Shown here one piece after another: positions 34,574 through 43,508 of a stretch of 55,779 nucleotides of DNA. How positions within the stretch are numbered: the stretch's first letter is position 1; each line of letters begins with the position of its first letter. Both the position numbers and the translations under genes were made by a program. Source of the DNA: JAKJGV01 sp964617565 (GTDB lineage Bacteria > Verrucomicrobiota > Kiritimatiellia > CAIQIC01 > JAGNIJ01); NCBI GenBank assembly GCA_964617565.1, contig CAZTYH010000009.1, positions 1 to 55,779 of the forward strand, read 5' to 3'. Below the pieces are notes generated by a model that was given only the letters and a program-made list of their open reading frames with translations, ran no database searches and was not told where the DNA came from.

Positions 34574-35536
34574 TCACTCCAATCCCACGGCCTTTCGCGC
34601 ATTCTTCAGGGTGCGCACCGCTTCCTCGCGGGCCCGCTCGGCACCTTGTTTGAGCACCGACTCGACGTAGCCGGGGTCTTTCTCCAATTCCTCGCGTCGC
34701 TTCCTGTAGGGCTCGAAATGCGCGGCAAACTTTTCGTAGAGCGCCTTCTTCACCTCACCATATCCGAGCCCGCCATTGCGATATCGCGCCTCCATCTCCG
34801 CCCGTTCTTCGGACGTCGCGAACAGCCGGTACAAGGCGTATACGTTGCACGTGGCGGGATCTTTGGGCTCCTCCACCGTTTTGCTGTCGGTCACAATCTT
34901 CATGATCCGCTGGCGCGCTTCCTTCAGATCGCCGAATATCTCCACCGTGTTATTGTAGGATTTCGACATCTTCTGCCCGTCCACGCCCGGCACCACCGCC
35001 ACCTCCTCGCGAATGGACGACTCCGGAATCGTGAAAACCTCGCCATACAGATTGTTGAACTTGATCGCGATATCCCGGGTGACCTCCACGTGCTGCTTCT
35101 GGTCGCGGCCCACCGGAACGACCTGCGACTGCATGATGATGATGTCCGCAGCCATCAGGACGGGATACGAAAACAGGCCGTGCGTGGCGGGAATTCCCTT
35201 GGCCACCTTATCCTTATAAGAATGACACCGCTCCAGAAGGCCCATCGGCGTCACCACCGACAGCAGCCACGTCAGCTCCGTCACTTCGTGGATATCGCTC
35301 TGCCGGTAAAAAACGGTCCGTTCCGTATCCAGACCGAAAGCCAGGAAATCCAGCGCCACATCCAGCGAACCCTGCCGGAGCGCCGCCGGATCGGTCACGG
35401 AGGTCAAAGCATGATAATCCGCAATAAAAAGGAATACCTGCCCCTCCTTCTGAAGGTCCAGGATGGGCCTCATCATCCCGAAATAGTTGCCCAGGTGCAG
35501 TTTTCCCGAGGGCTGTATGCCCGACAATATCCTCAT
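34574..35536 (-). CDS. trpS: Tryptophanyl-tRNA synthetase
   Basis: 320 residues, normal for bacterial TrpRS. Class I motifs are present: PSGKLHLGNYFG (HIGH type) near the N-terminus and KMSKSYNN. It charges tRNA-Trp. Start ATG 35536 has AGGAG eight bases upstream. It heads the minus-strand run leading into scpA; its upstream region is shared with the divergent vanZ-like gene and carries the tandem near-palindrome at 35697-35745. Confidence 0.96.
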   Translation of the reverse strand: MRILSGIQPSGKLHLGNYFGMMRPILDLQKEGQVFLFIADYHALTSVTDPAALRQGSLDVALDFLAFGLDTERTVFYRQSDIHEVTELTWLLSVVTPMGLLERCHSYKDKVAKGIPATHGLFSYPVLMAADIIIMQSQVVPVGRDQKQHVEVTRDIAIKFNNLYGEVFTIPESSIREEVAVVPGVDGQKMSKSYNNTVEIFGDLKEARQRIMKIVTDSKTVEEPKDPATCNVYALYRLFATSEERAEMEARYRNGGLGYGEVKKALYEKFAAHFEPYRKRREELEKDPGYVESVLKQGAERAREEAVRTLKNARKAVGLE

Positions 35537-35696
35537 AAAAAGCGCTCCTCGCTTAAATCAATCGCGCGGGGGAGGTTAGCGGATGCCCGTGGTTGCATCA
35601 AAGCAAAAAACGGGGCCGGCGCGATCAAATCCCGACCCCTCCTTTTCATTTTCAGTCGCGCCCACGACGCGAAATGCAATATATGAGCGATCCTTA

Positions 35697-35745
35697 TTTT
35701 CCAATGCCTGGAAAAAGAGGGCTGATTTTTTCCAATGCCTGGAAA
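35697..35745. promoter_or_regulatory. Tandem TTTTCCAATGCCTGGAAA elements, 31 bp apart
   Basis: Two copies of TTTTCCAATGCCTGGAAA (from 35697 and from 35728) with exact cores CCAATGCCTGG starting at 35701 and 35732. Each is a near-palindrome (TTTTCCA/TGGAAAA arms). The 31-bp spacing is close to three helical turns, so both face the same side of DNA. They lie between divergent trpS and vanZ-like genes, as expected of an operator, though a dispersed motif is also possible. Confidence 0.6.
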
Positions 35746-35789
35746 CGCCAAGGCTTGAGGCGGCCACGAACAGCGGATACTCTGCCGTC

Positions 35790-36182
35790 ATGCTCAAGCC
35801 TATTTACCGAAAACTGTTTTACTGGCTCCCGCCCGCCGGGTGGGCCATCGCCATTTTCGTGGTAAGCTCGCTATCCTCTCCCCCGAAACCGCCCGGGTTC
35901 CCCTACGACGACAAAGTGGCGCACTTCTTGATCTTCGCCATTCTTTCCATGCTCATTTACCGGGGGTTGACCCAGGATCGCGGCGTACCCTCCTCGCGTG
36001 CGCGCTGGATCGCTTTTCTTTTTGCGTCACTCTATGGCGCGCTTGATGAATTCCATCAATGGTTCGTCCCCATGCGCACCACCGAATGGGCCGACTGGAT
36101 CACGGACACGATCGGCGCGGCCGTCGTCTTTTTGACTTGTTTCGCCGGATCGGAAAAACGAAAAGGGAATCGCTCCCCATGA
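35790..36182 (+). CDS. VanZ-like membrane protein
   Basis: 130 residues with three to four transmembrane helices. Family features are FVVSSLSS, DDKVAHFLIFAILSML and, near the end, YGALDEFHQWFVPMRTTEWADW, which contains the conserved Asp/Glu-His pattern. The VanZ family includes the teicoplanin-resistance accessory protein, but most members have no known function and belong to the envelope. The start at 35790 excludes an upstream stretch that covers the regulatory repeats. The stop overlaps the ligA ATG by 4 bp. Confidence 0.85.
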   Translation: MLKPIYRKLFYWLPPAGWAIAIFVVSSLSSPPKPPGFPYDDKVAHFLIFAILSMLIYRGLTQDRGVPSSRARWIAFLFASLYGALDEFHQWFVPMRTTEWADWITDTIGAAVVFLTCFAGSEKRKGNRSP

Positions 36183-38188
36183 ACCAGGCCGATGCCCAGA
36201 AGAAAATCGAGCAACTCCGCAAGGAGATCAACCGGCACAACCGGCTTTACTACGTGGATGCCGCGCCCGAAATCTCCGATCGAGAATACGACCGGCTTTA
36301 CCGGGAGCTGCAGGATATCGAACAACAGTTCCCCGACCTCATCACTCCCGACTCCCCCACTCAACGAGTCGGCGGAGAGCCATTGAAGGAGTTCGCGCCG
36401 GTCCGTCACGCGGTGCCCATGATGTCGCTGGACAACACCTACACCTTCGACGAACTGCGGGAGTTCGATGCCCGCGTCCGCAAGCTGCTGCCCGGCGAGG
36501 ACGTTGAGTATGTGCTCGAACCGAAAGTAGACGGCGTCTCCATCAGTGTGCGTTATGAAGAAGGCGCGTTGGCCGTCGGCGCCACGCGGGGAGATGGAAC
36601 AACCGGCGACAACATCACGGCCAATATCAAGACCGTCCGCAGCATCCCGCTTTCACTCAGGAACGCGCCGGAGACCCTGGAGGTTCGGGGCGAAGCATAC
36701 CTGCCCGTCGAAGCCTTCCGAAAGCTGAACGCCCAGCGCGAAGCCGAGGGCGAAGAGCCTTTCGCCAATCCGCGAAACGGGACCGCCGGATCATTGAAGC
36801 AATTGGATTCCCGCGTGGTCGCCCGCCGCCCGCTCGCCGCCGTGTTCTACGCCGTGGGCGAAATCCGGGGTCTGGCGTTCAAAGAACACGCCGAGGTGCT
36901 GGAACACTTGAAGGCACTGGGTCTTCCCACTCCCCGTTATTGGTGGCGATGCCGCGACATGGATGAAGTCATCGCCCGTGCCCAGGAACTGGAGAAACTC
37001 GAAGCGTCGCTGCCGTATGAGATTGATGGCGCGGTCATCAAGGTGAACAATCTCGACCAGTGGAAGCGGCTCGGAACCACCGCCAAGGCGCCACGCTTCG
37101 CCATTGCTTTCAAGTACGCGCATGAACAGGCGGAAACGAAACTGACCGCCATCACCGTGCAAGTAGGACGCACCGGCACACTGACCCCCGTCGCGGAATT
37201 GGAGCCCGTGTTCCTTGCAGGCTCGACGATCGCGCGCGCGACGCTTCACAATGAAGAAGAAATACGCCGCAAGGATATCCGCATCGGCGATTCCGTCATC
37301 GTCGAGAAAGCAGGCGAGGTCATTCCCGCGGTCGTCCGCGTCGTCATCGAAAAGCGACCGGCGAGCACAAAGCCGTTCGATTTTGTGAAGCACATTCAGA
37401 ACAAGTGCCCTGTGTGCGGCGGCCCGATTCATCGCGATCCCGAATTCGTTGCGTGGCGGTGCGAAAACATGTCGTGTCCGGCACAGCTCAAGCGAACCAT
37501 CCAGCACTTCGTCAGCCGCCGCGCGATGGACATCGAGAATCTCGGCGAAGTGTTGATCAGCCAACTCGTGGACCGCGAATTGGTGAAGGATGTGGCGGAT
37601 TTATACCGACTCAGCATCGAGCAACTCTCCGGCTTGGAGCGAATGGCGGTGAAGTCGGCGTCCAACGCGGTAACGGCCATCGAGGAAAGCAAGCAAAGGG
37701 ATCTCTGGCGTTTGGTTCACGGGTTGGGCATTCTTCATGTCGGAGAAGGTGCCGCGCGAAAGCTGGCCGATCATTTCCGCTCACTCGACGCGCTTGCCAC
37801 AGCCGACCTCGAGACGCTCCAGAAGGTGGAAGATATCGGCCCCGTCATGGCGCAAAGCATTTTCGATTTCTTCAGAAACCCGAAAAACCATGCGTTGTTG
37901 AAGAGGCTCGCAGATGCCGGCGTCCAGCCCACAGCACCCGAGATTGCCGTTGCAGCGCAAGAAGGCCCATTTGCCGGTAAGACGATCGTGATTACCGGCA
38001 CATTGGCGCAATTCAGCCGGGAGCAGGCACAGGATGAAATCCGGAAACGCGGCGGAAAAGTTACGGATAGCGTCAGCAAAAAGACGGATTATCTTGTTGT
38101 CGGCAAAGATGCCGGCTCGAAACTGGCCAAGGCTCAAAAACTCGGGGTCGCAATTCTCGATGAAGAAGCTTTTGTGAAGATGCTTTAA
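36179..38188 (+). CDS. ligA: NAD-dependent DNA ligase
   Basis: 669 residues, full length. Domain order: Ia (RLYYVDAAPEISDREYDRL), adenylation with nucleophile Lys116 (LEPKVDGVSI), OB fold (VGRTGTLTPVAELEPV), a four-Cys zinc finger (CPVCGG ... CENMSCPAQ), helix-hairpin-helix repeats and a C-terminal BRCT domain (FAGKTIVITGTL ... DYLVVGKDAGSKL). It seals nicks in replication and repair. The ATG at 36179 overlaps the vanZ-like stop; the longer frame from 36059 is out of place inside that gene. It converges with the protease gene with only 19 bp between stops and no clear terminator. Confidence 0.97.
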   Translation: MNQADAQKKIEQLRKEINRHNRLYYVDAAPEISDREYDRLYRELQDIEQQFPDLITPDSPTQRVGGEPLKEFAPVRHAVPMMSLDNTYTFDELREFDARVRKLLPGEDVEYVLEPKVDGVSISVRYEEGALAVGATRGDGTTGDNITANIKTVRSIPLSLRNAPETLEVRGEAYLPVEAFRKLNAQREAEGEEPFANPRNGTAGSLKQLDSRVVARRPLAAVFYAVGEIRGLAFKEHAEVLEHLKALGLPTPRYWWRCRDMDEVIARAQELEKLEASLPYEIDGAVIKVNNLDQWKRLGTTAKAPRFAIAFKYAHEQAETKLTAITVQVGRTGTLTPVAELEPVFLAGSTIARATLHNEEEIRRKDIRIGDSVIVEKAGEVIPAVVRVVIEKRPASTKPFDFVKHIQNKCPVCGGPIHRDPEFVAWRCENMSCPAQLKRTIQHFVSRRAMDIENLGEVLISQLVDRELVKDVADLYRLSIEQLSGLERMAVKSASNAVTAIEESKQRDLWRLVHGLGILHVGEGAARKLADHFRSLDALATADLETLQKVEDIGPVMAQSIFDFFRNPKNHALLKRLADAGVQPTAPEIAVAAQEGPFAGKTIVITGTLAQFSREQAQDEIRKRGGKVTDSVSKKTDYLVVGKDAGSKLAKAQKLGVAILDEEAFVKML

Positions 38189-38207
38189 GAGCGGGCACCA
38201 GGCGCGG

Positions 38208-40787
38208 CTACGGCGGAAAGACATCAATGATATAAAAGCGCGAGGGATCAACCGGGCTCGCGTCTTCCAGGATCGTGATGGAACCGGGCTGCCCATCCAC
38301 GGGCGTCCCCAACGGCAACCAATTCGGAGTCACCAGGTTGGTGGTAAACAACAACTGGTAGCGGCGCGTGTTCGTGGATGCGACGCCAACCGACAGCCCC
38401 GGGCCGGAAAAGACCGAGCTTAGTTTTGGATAGGAAACAGGATTCTCCGGGTTGGTATCCGCAAGAAACTCTTCCAGGTTTGTGAAACTGTCGTCGTCAT
38501 CGTCTTCATCGGGCATCAGGCGCGTGGCCGTTCCGCTATGGCGCGCCTCCCAGTCATCCGGAATGCCATCCCCATCCGCATCGGTGGAAATCCCTCCCGC
38601 CACCACGCTGAACACTCCGCCCGTTTGCCAATCCGCGGTCCTGAATCCCTTCGCCATCTGGCGGACACGCACACAATAATCCGTTCCCGGGGTGACCGGC
38701 ATTACCCAATCAACCCAGGAAGACGGCCCCGCCCCCACGCCAACCGGTTCCCAGGTTTGCCCCTGGGACAGGGATATGTCGTCCACCCACCAACCGATCG
38801 CCGCCGCACTGCTGTCCGTCGCCAACTTGAACCGCAACGCCACGATCTTGCCCGCGTAGGCGCTCAGACTAATGCGCGTGAGTTGAAAGGAACCGTTGTT
38901 TCCTGAAAAAGCCCAGCGGCCGCCGATCGGGCTACTGTAACTGGTGCTGATCTGATAAGTATATCCGCCCTCGATCATGGCGGATCCAAGATCAGCCCAC
39001 GGCCCGACGGCGCCGTTTGTGCTGATCTCAACAACACCGCCATCATAACCCGCTTCCAGATTGACCCGGTGCCGGAACGCGAAAATCGTGTTCGCCTGCA
39101 CAAGCTGCCCCGTCCGCACGAGATACATCTCACTCACCAGCGATTGATTTGTTCCAAACCAGCTATGGGTCGGACTGCTGCTCTGCGTCGTCGAAATGGC
39201 CCAGTTGCGACCGCCCCCGAGAAAACCCACCTTCCAATCGCCGATGCCCGACTCGACATTGTCAAAAAAATAGGGCGGACGATCTCCGCTTGCCTGCGCT
39301 GTGAACTCGACTTCCCCGCGCGTCGCGGCAGGCGCACTGTTGGAGTTCCACAACACGCTGACCAGAAGACCCGTCGTAACCTGTTCTCCGCCCTGCGGAA
39401 AAATAATACCCACCTTGCCCAATTTTGCTCCGGGATCGGCACCGTAAACGCGCGTAGTGGAGGTATTGTCGGGATCCAGCCAATCGCGAAGCCGGTCGGC
39501 GCTTGTGGTCCCAATATCCCAACTCCAGAAGAGTCTGCCGTACCAATCCGGCGATGTTGTCGCACTGCAGGACGCATCGCCCCCATGCAATTGTCCCACC
39601 AGGAGCTTGGTATTCGCATCCCATAGCCCTGAGCCTGAAGACCCCGGTTCCGTTGTTCCCTTGATCCATCGCGGGACCTTCCAGTGTGTCGCCGAACCGG
39701 CGCCGCCATAATACGCTTCCGCGATCAGCACATTGGTGCAGAAACTGATCGCCTTCTCATCGCAATTCGGATGATGAATGGCGACAGCGCCCGTCGGCGC
39801 GCCGCCCGAACGGTCCCATCCGGAGTAATAAACATTAAAGGATGGATTCGGATCATCCTCCAACTCCAGCAGGCAGAAATCGGAATCGCTTTTCGCGGCG
39901 CGAAAGATCGCGCCGGACTGATTATCCGCCAGCGAGCCACCGCTCAAGGCGCCACAGACCGGCGATTCAAAATTCCAATAGACCACGAGCGATGGCGCGT
40001 CTCCTGCGGACACGCTGCAGTGATTGGCCGTAAGGAAATAATTCCGGAAATCTTCCCGCTCGTTCATGATCATCGTTCCGCTGCAAAACAACGATCCGCC
40101 AGTCGAATAAACCGCCGCGCTACGGATCTGATCTCTCCAGTCATCTCCGTCGGAACATATTACGTCAACATTGCAGCTTCCCTGCTTGTCGCCGGCTTTG
40201 TTCAACTTGAAGAGGTCCCTGAATCCGCGCCCTACGCGCGCGAGGGTCAATCTCGGCCAGCGATCTATTCCGGAGGGCAGATAAAGCTCGAGCAACGCGG
40301 TGTCGCCCGGCACCACCGGCGTCCACAACTGGCGGTGCGGCTTGTTGTCTTTTGCGGTGTATGGCCCCTGGTAAAATGAGCCGCCCGGCTCAACGATATG
40401 AAGCGCCGCGCCTTCCGGCATTTCGTATTCCGAAAAGCCGAAATTCAAATCCGTGGCGCCCTCACATTGAACCAGCAGTCTCCATATCTGGTCTCCGTTC
40501 GGAAGGGTTTCCCACGTGCCCATGGAGAGAATCTCGATATCGGTGTCGAAAGGCTCCGCGTATTTCACGGGCAACGGCGAGGAACCTTTCGTCGCGTCCG
40601 CCAAGGCCTTGCGAACATCCACGGCGGGGACCGCCCACATCTGAAGTTCTGAAAGCGACACCAGGCCCGCCGTGAAACTTCGGGGCGGCTCGCCGCTACG
40701 GCCCTCCGAACGCAGCGCGCATGCGAGGAGAATCAGGACAGCTCGAGCAACTGCATAACGCAAAAAAGTGACTCCGTGCTTGAACAC
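38208..40787 (-). CDS. Secreted trypsin-like serine protease (lysyl-endopeptidase type) with PVC-style C-terminal domain
   Basis: 859 residues as drawn from a GTG; a TTG at 40763 with GGAG upstream is a good alternative that keeps the signal peptide (RYAVARAVLILLACAL). The S1 triad is complete: His256 (FLTANHCS), Asp303 (KSDSDFCLLEL), Ser384 (TEPGSSGSGLWD), the arrangement of lysyl endopeptidases; several Cys pairs support extracellular folding. A MAM- or jelly-roll-like domain follows, then DADGDGIPDDWEARH (thrombospondin type-3-like calcium motif), an Asp-rich stretch and a 75-residue C-terminal domain (LLFTTNLVTPNWLPLG ... SRFYIID) common in secreted proteins of Verrucomicrobia and relatives. 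Substrate unknown. It faces the acyl-CoA synthetase across a gap. Confidence 0.88.
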   Translation of the reverse strand: MFKHGVTFLRYAVARAVLILLACALRSEGRSGEPPRSFTAGLVSLSELQMWAVPAVDVRKALADATKGSSPLPVKYAEPFDTDIEILSMGTWETLPNGDQIWRLLVQCEGATDLNFGFSEYEMPEGAALHIVEPGGSFYQGPYTAKDNKPHRQLWTPVVPGDTALLELYLPSGIDRWPRLTLARVGRGFRDLFKLNKAGDKQGSCNVDVICSDGDDWRDQIRSAAVYSTGGSLFCSGTMIMNEREDFRNYFLTANHCSVSAGDAPSLVVYWNFESPVCGALSGGSLADNQSGAIFRAAKSDSDFCLLELEDDPNPSFNVYYSGWDRSGGAPTGAVAIHHPNCDEKAISFCTNVLIAEAYYGGAGSATHWKVPRWIKGTTEPGSSGSGLWDANTKLLVGQLHGGDASCSATTSPDWYGRLFWSWDIGTTSADRLRDWLDPDNTSTTRVYGADPGAKLGKVGIIFPQGGEQVTTGLLVSVLWNSNSAPAATRGEVEFTAQASGDRPPYFFDNVESGIGDWKVGFLGGGRNWAISTTQSSSPTHSWFGTNQSLVSEMYLVRTGQLVQANTIFAFRHRVNLEAGYDGGVVEISTNGAVGPWADLGSAMIEGGYTYQISTSYSSPIGGRWAFSGNNGSFQLTRISLSAYAGKIVALRFKLATDSSAAAIGWWVDDISLSQGQTWEPVGVGAGPSSWVDWVMPVTPGTDYCVRVRQMAKGFRTADWQTGGVFSVVAGGISTDADGDGIPDDWEARHSGTATRLMPDEDDDDDSFTNLEEFLADTNPENPVSYPKLSSVFSGPGLSVGVASTNTRRYQLLFTTNLVTPNWLPLGTPVDGQPGSITILEDASPVDPSRFYIIDVFPP

Positions 40788-40857
40788 AACAAAGGCAAAA
40801 AGATACGCCGCATCCTGGGGATTCGTAAAGAGACGGCATTCTCAGCTTCCCTTTCCC

Positions 40858-40957
40858 NNNNNNNNNNNNNNNNNNNNNNNNNNNNNNNNNNNNNNNNNNN
40901 NNNNNNNNNNNNNNNNNNNNNNNNNNNNNNNNNNNNNNNNNNNNNNNNNNNNNNNNN
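40858..40957. other. Assembly gap (100 N), real
   Basis: Flanks are unrelated. The missing bases include the first part of the acyl-CoA synthetase gene and perhaps the promoters of both divergent genes. Confidence 0.9.
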
Positions 40958-42484
40958 AAGGGCGATCGCGTTGCGCTTTACAGCGAAAACGTGCCGGAAT
41001 GGCCCGAAGTGTATTTCGGCATTGTCGGCATGGGGGCCACAGCCGTGCCCGTGGACGCCAAGTTACAGGAGCAGGAAGTCTCCCACATTCTGCGCGATTC
41101 GGGAGCAAGCGTCGTGGTCAGCAACAGCAGGAATTATCCGCTGCTGACCGAAATCGAATCTCACCTCCACGACCTCAAGCACGCAATTCTTCTTCACGGG
41201 CAGGACGTGCTTCCGGTGCAGAATTCGCGGAAGATCAAGTACTGGGATTATGTCGCGTTGATGGATGAATCGGTGAGCGCGGCAGGATCAGCCGATCGCG
41301 CCTATGACAAGGAAGCCCCCTTGGATGATGATGTGGCTTCCTTCATTTATACATCCGGAACCACCGGACGCCAAAAAGGCACCATGCTCACCCACCGCAA
41401 CTTCACAGCCAACGTGGAGAGCTGTCAAAAGGCCATTGATATTTTCCCTGAAGATAATTTCATGCTGGTGTTGCCCCTTCATCACGCGTTTGCCTTTACC
41501 GGCAACCTGATGTTGCCCCTCGCAGTCGGCTCGGAGATCAGCCTGGTTGAAAATCTCAAAACAGTTTCGGAAAACATGCGCGAAGTCTCACCCACCGTTC
41601 TCATCGGTGTGCCGCTTTTGCTCGAGAAAATGTACAACCGGATCTGGGCAGGACTGAAAGCGAACAAGCTGGGTTATGCCATGTTTAAGATGGGCATTCG
41701 AAAGCCCGTTGTCAAAAAACTCGCCGCCAAACTCGGCGGCAAGCTCCGGCTTGTCGTCACCGGGGGCGCACCGTGCGACCCGGATGTGCTCATCGGTTTT
41801 GAGCAACTCGGGATCAAGGTGCTGGAAGGATACGGACTCACCGAGACAGCGCCGGTCCTCACGCTCAATCCGTTCGCCAAGCCGAAGCCCGGCAGTGTCG
41901 GTATGGCCTTGCCCGGGGTCGAAATCATCATCATGGATCCCGACGCCGGCGGAAACGGCGAAATCGCCTCGCGGGGACCGAACCTGATGAAAGGCTATTA
42001 CAACAACCCTGAAGCCACCGAAGCGGTTTTTCGTGATGGATGGTTTCTCACGGGCGATCTCGGGTTCATAGATGCCGAAGGGTACATCACAATCACCGGC
42101 CGGAAAAAAAGCCTGATCGTCAATCGTGAAGGGAAAAACATTCATCCCGAGGAAGTGGAGTACCAGGTATCCAAGAGCTCTCTCATTCGCGAAGTACTCG
42201 CCCTGGGCTACCGCGATCCGGATGTAAAAGTCGGCGAGCAAGTCGGCGTGATCGTGGTTCCAAACCAGGAAGAGCTCGATGCGTACCAAGCCAAGCACCG
42301 GAAATCCTTGAACGACAGGGAAATTGCAGAACTTATCCGTTCCGAGGTCAAAAAGCAGGCGGCGGAAATCGCCGACTACAAGCGCCCGCGACGCATACAG
42401 ATTCGATGGGAAGAGTTCGACAAGACCTCAACCGGGAAAGTTAAGCGCTATCTCTACGCAATGACTCCGCAAGAAATGGAGTAA
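40958..42484 (+). CDS. AMP-forming long-chain acyl-CoA synthetase, 5' end in assembly gap
   Basis: 508 residues are visible, opening directly from the gap with KGDRVALYSENVPEW, which normally lies about 40-60 residues from the start. Adenylate-forming motifs are intact: FIYTSGTTGRQKGTMLTH, EGYGLTETAPVLTLN, WFLTGDLGFIDAEGY and the C-terminal Lys in FDKTSTGKVKRYL. It activates fatty acids to acyl-CoA via acyl-AMP at the inner membrane. It converges with fmt with four bases between stops. The exact acyl specificity cannot be told; an acyl-ACP synthetase is an alternative. Confidence 0.92.
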   Translation, partial: KGDRVALYSENVPEWPEVYFGIVGMGATAVPVDAKLQEQEVSHILRDSGASVVVSNSRNYPLLTEIESHLHDLKHAILLHGQDVLPVQNSRKIKYWDYVALMDESVSAAGSADRAYDKEAPLDDDVASFIYTSGTTGRQKGTMLTHRNFTANVESCQKAIDIFPEDNFMLVLPLHHAFAFTGNLMLPLAVGSEISLVENLKTVSENMREVSPTVLIGVPLLLEKMYNRIWAGLKANKLGYAMFKMGIRKPVVKKLAAKLGGKLRLVVTGGAPCDPDVLIGFEQLGIKVLEGYGLTETAPVLTLNPFAKPKPGSVGMALPGVEIIIMDPDAGGNGEIASRGPNLMKGYYNNPEATEAVFRDGWFLTGDLGFIDAEGYITITGRKKSLIVNREGKNIHPEEVEYQVSKSSLIREVLALGYRDPDVKVGEQVGVIVVPNQEELDAYQAKHRKSLNDREIAELIRSEVKKQAAEIADYKRPRRIQIRWEEFDKTSTGKVKRYLYAMTPQEME

Positions 42485-42488
42485 CGGC

Positions 42489-43427
42489 TCATCCAAGGCG
42501 TACACCCGGGGTCAGCCGGTGGCCACACAGGAATGCGCTGCCTGGCATCGGCTTCTTACCCTCAGGCTGGACTTCAAGAAGACGCAGACTCTGGTCGCCG
42601 CAAGCAACCAGCGGACCGTCATTTCCGCACTCGAGGACCACGCCCGGTTCGCCCGTCTTTTTCTCAACCCGTGCATTCAAGACCTTGAGCATATGCCCCG
42701 ATCCTTCAGGAACTTCGCAGAAGGAGCCCGGCCAAGGTTGAAAGGCGCGGATCCGGTTCCGAATGGCCGAAGCCGTCATGGGCCAATCCATACGCCCATC
42801 TTCCTTGCGAAGCTTCGGCGCGAGAACGACCTTCGATTCATCCTGGGGCGTCGCCCTGACCCGGCTCTCCCTGATATCATCGAGCGCGCGCACCAGCAAT
42901 GACGCGCCCAATTCTGCCAATAACGGCTCCAGTGTCGCGGTCGTGTCGTCCTCGCGGATCGGCGCACGCTCCTGCATCAATATATCGCCTGCGTCCATTC
43001 TCTCCGTGACATAGAGGATCGTCACGCCGGTTTCCGTGTCCCCGTTGGCAATCGCCCACTGAATCGGCGCTGCCCCCCGATAGCGGGGCAGCAGAGAGGG
43101 GTGAATATTAATGATGCAACGCGCCGCAATTTGAAGAACCGGCCGCTTGAGAAACTGACCGAAGTCGGCGACCACGATCACATCGGGCTCAAGCGCCTTC
43201 ATTTTTGTCACCATATCCGGAGAGCTGGTGTTCTCCGTTACCAGCACCGGGATATCGGACTTCTCCTGCATGAACGATCGAACCGGACAAGCCTTGAGAT
43301 GAAGACGCCGTCCTCCCGGCCGGTCCGGCTGTGTCACCACCGCCACGAGTTCATCGCGGCGCAACTCCATCAGGTTGCGCAACGCCGGACAAGCCAGCAG
43401 CCCTGCCCCCATGAAAATGATTCTCAT
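42489..43427 (-). CDS. fmt: Methionyl-tRNA formyltransferase
   Basis: 312 residues. Start MRIIFMGAG is typical. The formyl-transfer site is intact: NIHPSLLPRYRGAAPIQWAI with catalytic His, the upstream Asn of the same motif, and the Asp in ERMDAGDILMQ. A C-terminal OB-like domain binds initiator tRNA (FQPWPGSFCEV). It formylates Met-tRNA for translation start. The usual partner def (peptide deformylase) is not adjacent. It is divergent from the alcohol dehydrogenase gene over 81 bp. Confidence 0.95.
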   Translation of the reverse strand: MRIIFMGAGLLACPALRNLMELRRDELVAVVTQPDRPGGRRLHLKACPVRSFMQEKSDIPVLVTENTSSPDMVTKMKALEPDVIVVADFGQFLKRPVLQIAARCIINIHPSLLPRYRGAAPIQWAIANGDTETGVTILYVTERMDAGDILMQERAPIREDDTTATLEPLLAELGASLLVRALDDIRESRVRATPQDESKVVLAPKLRKEDGRMDWPMTASAIRNRIRAFQPWPGSFCEVPEGSGHMLKVLNARVEKKTGEPGVVLECGNDGPLVACGDQSLRLLEVQPEGKKPMPGSAFLCGHRLTPGVRLG

Positions 43428-43508
43428 GGATGCATCTTAGCCCGGTTCTTCCACGGGTTGCAACCCACTCATGCAATCGGTATTATTAATTCATAAGTGG
43501 GGTATTTC

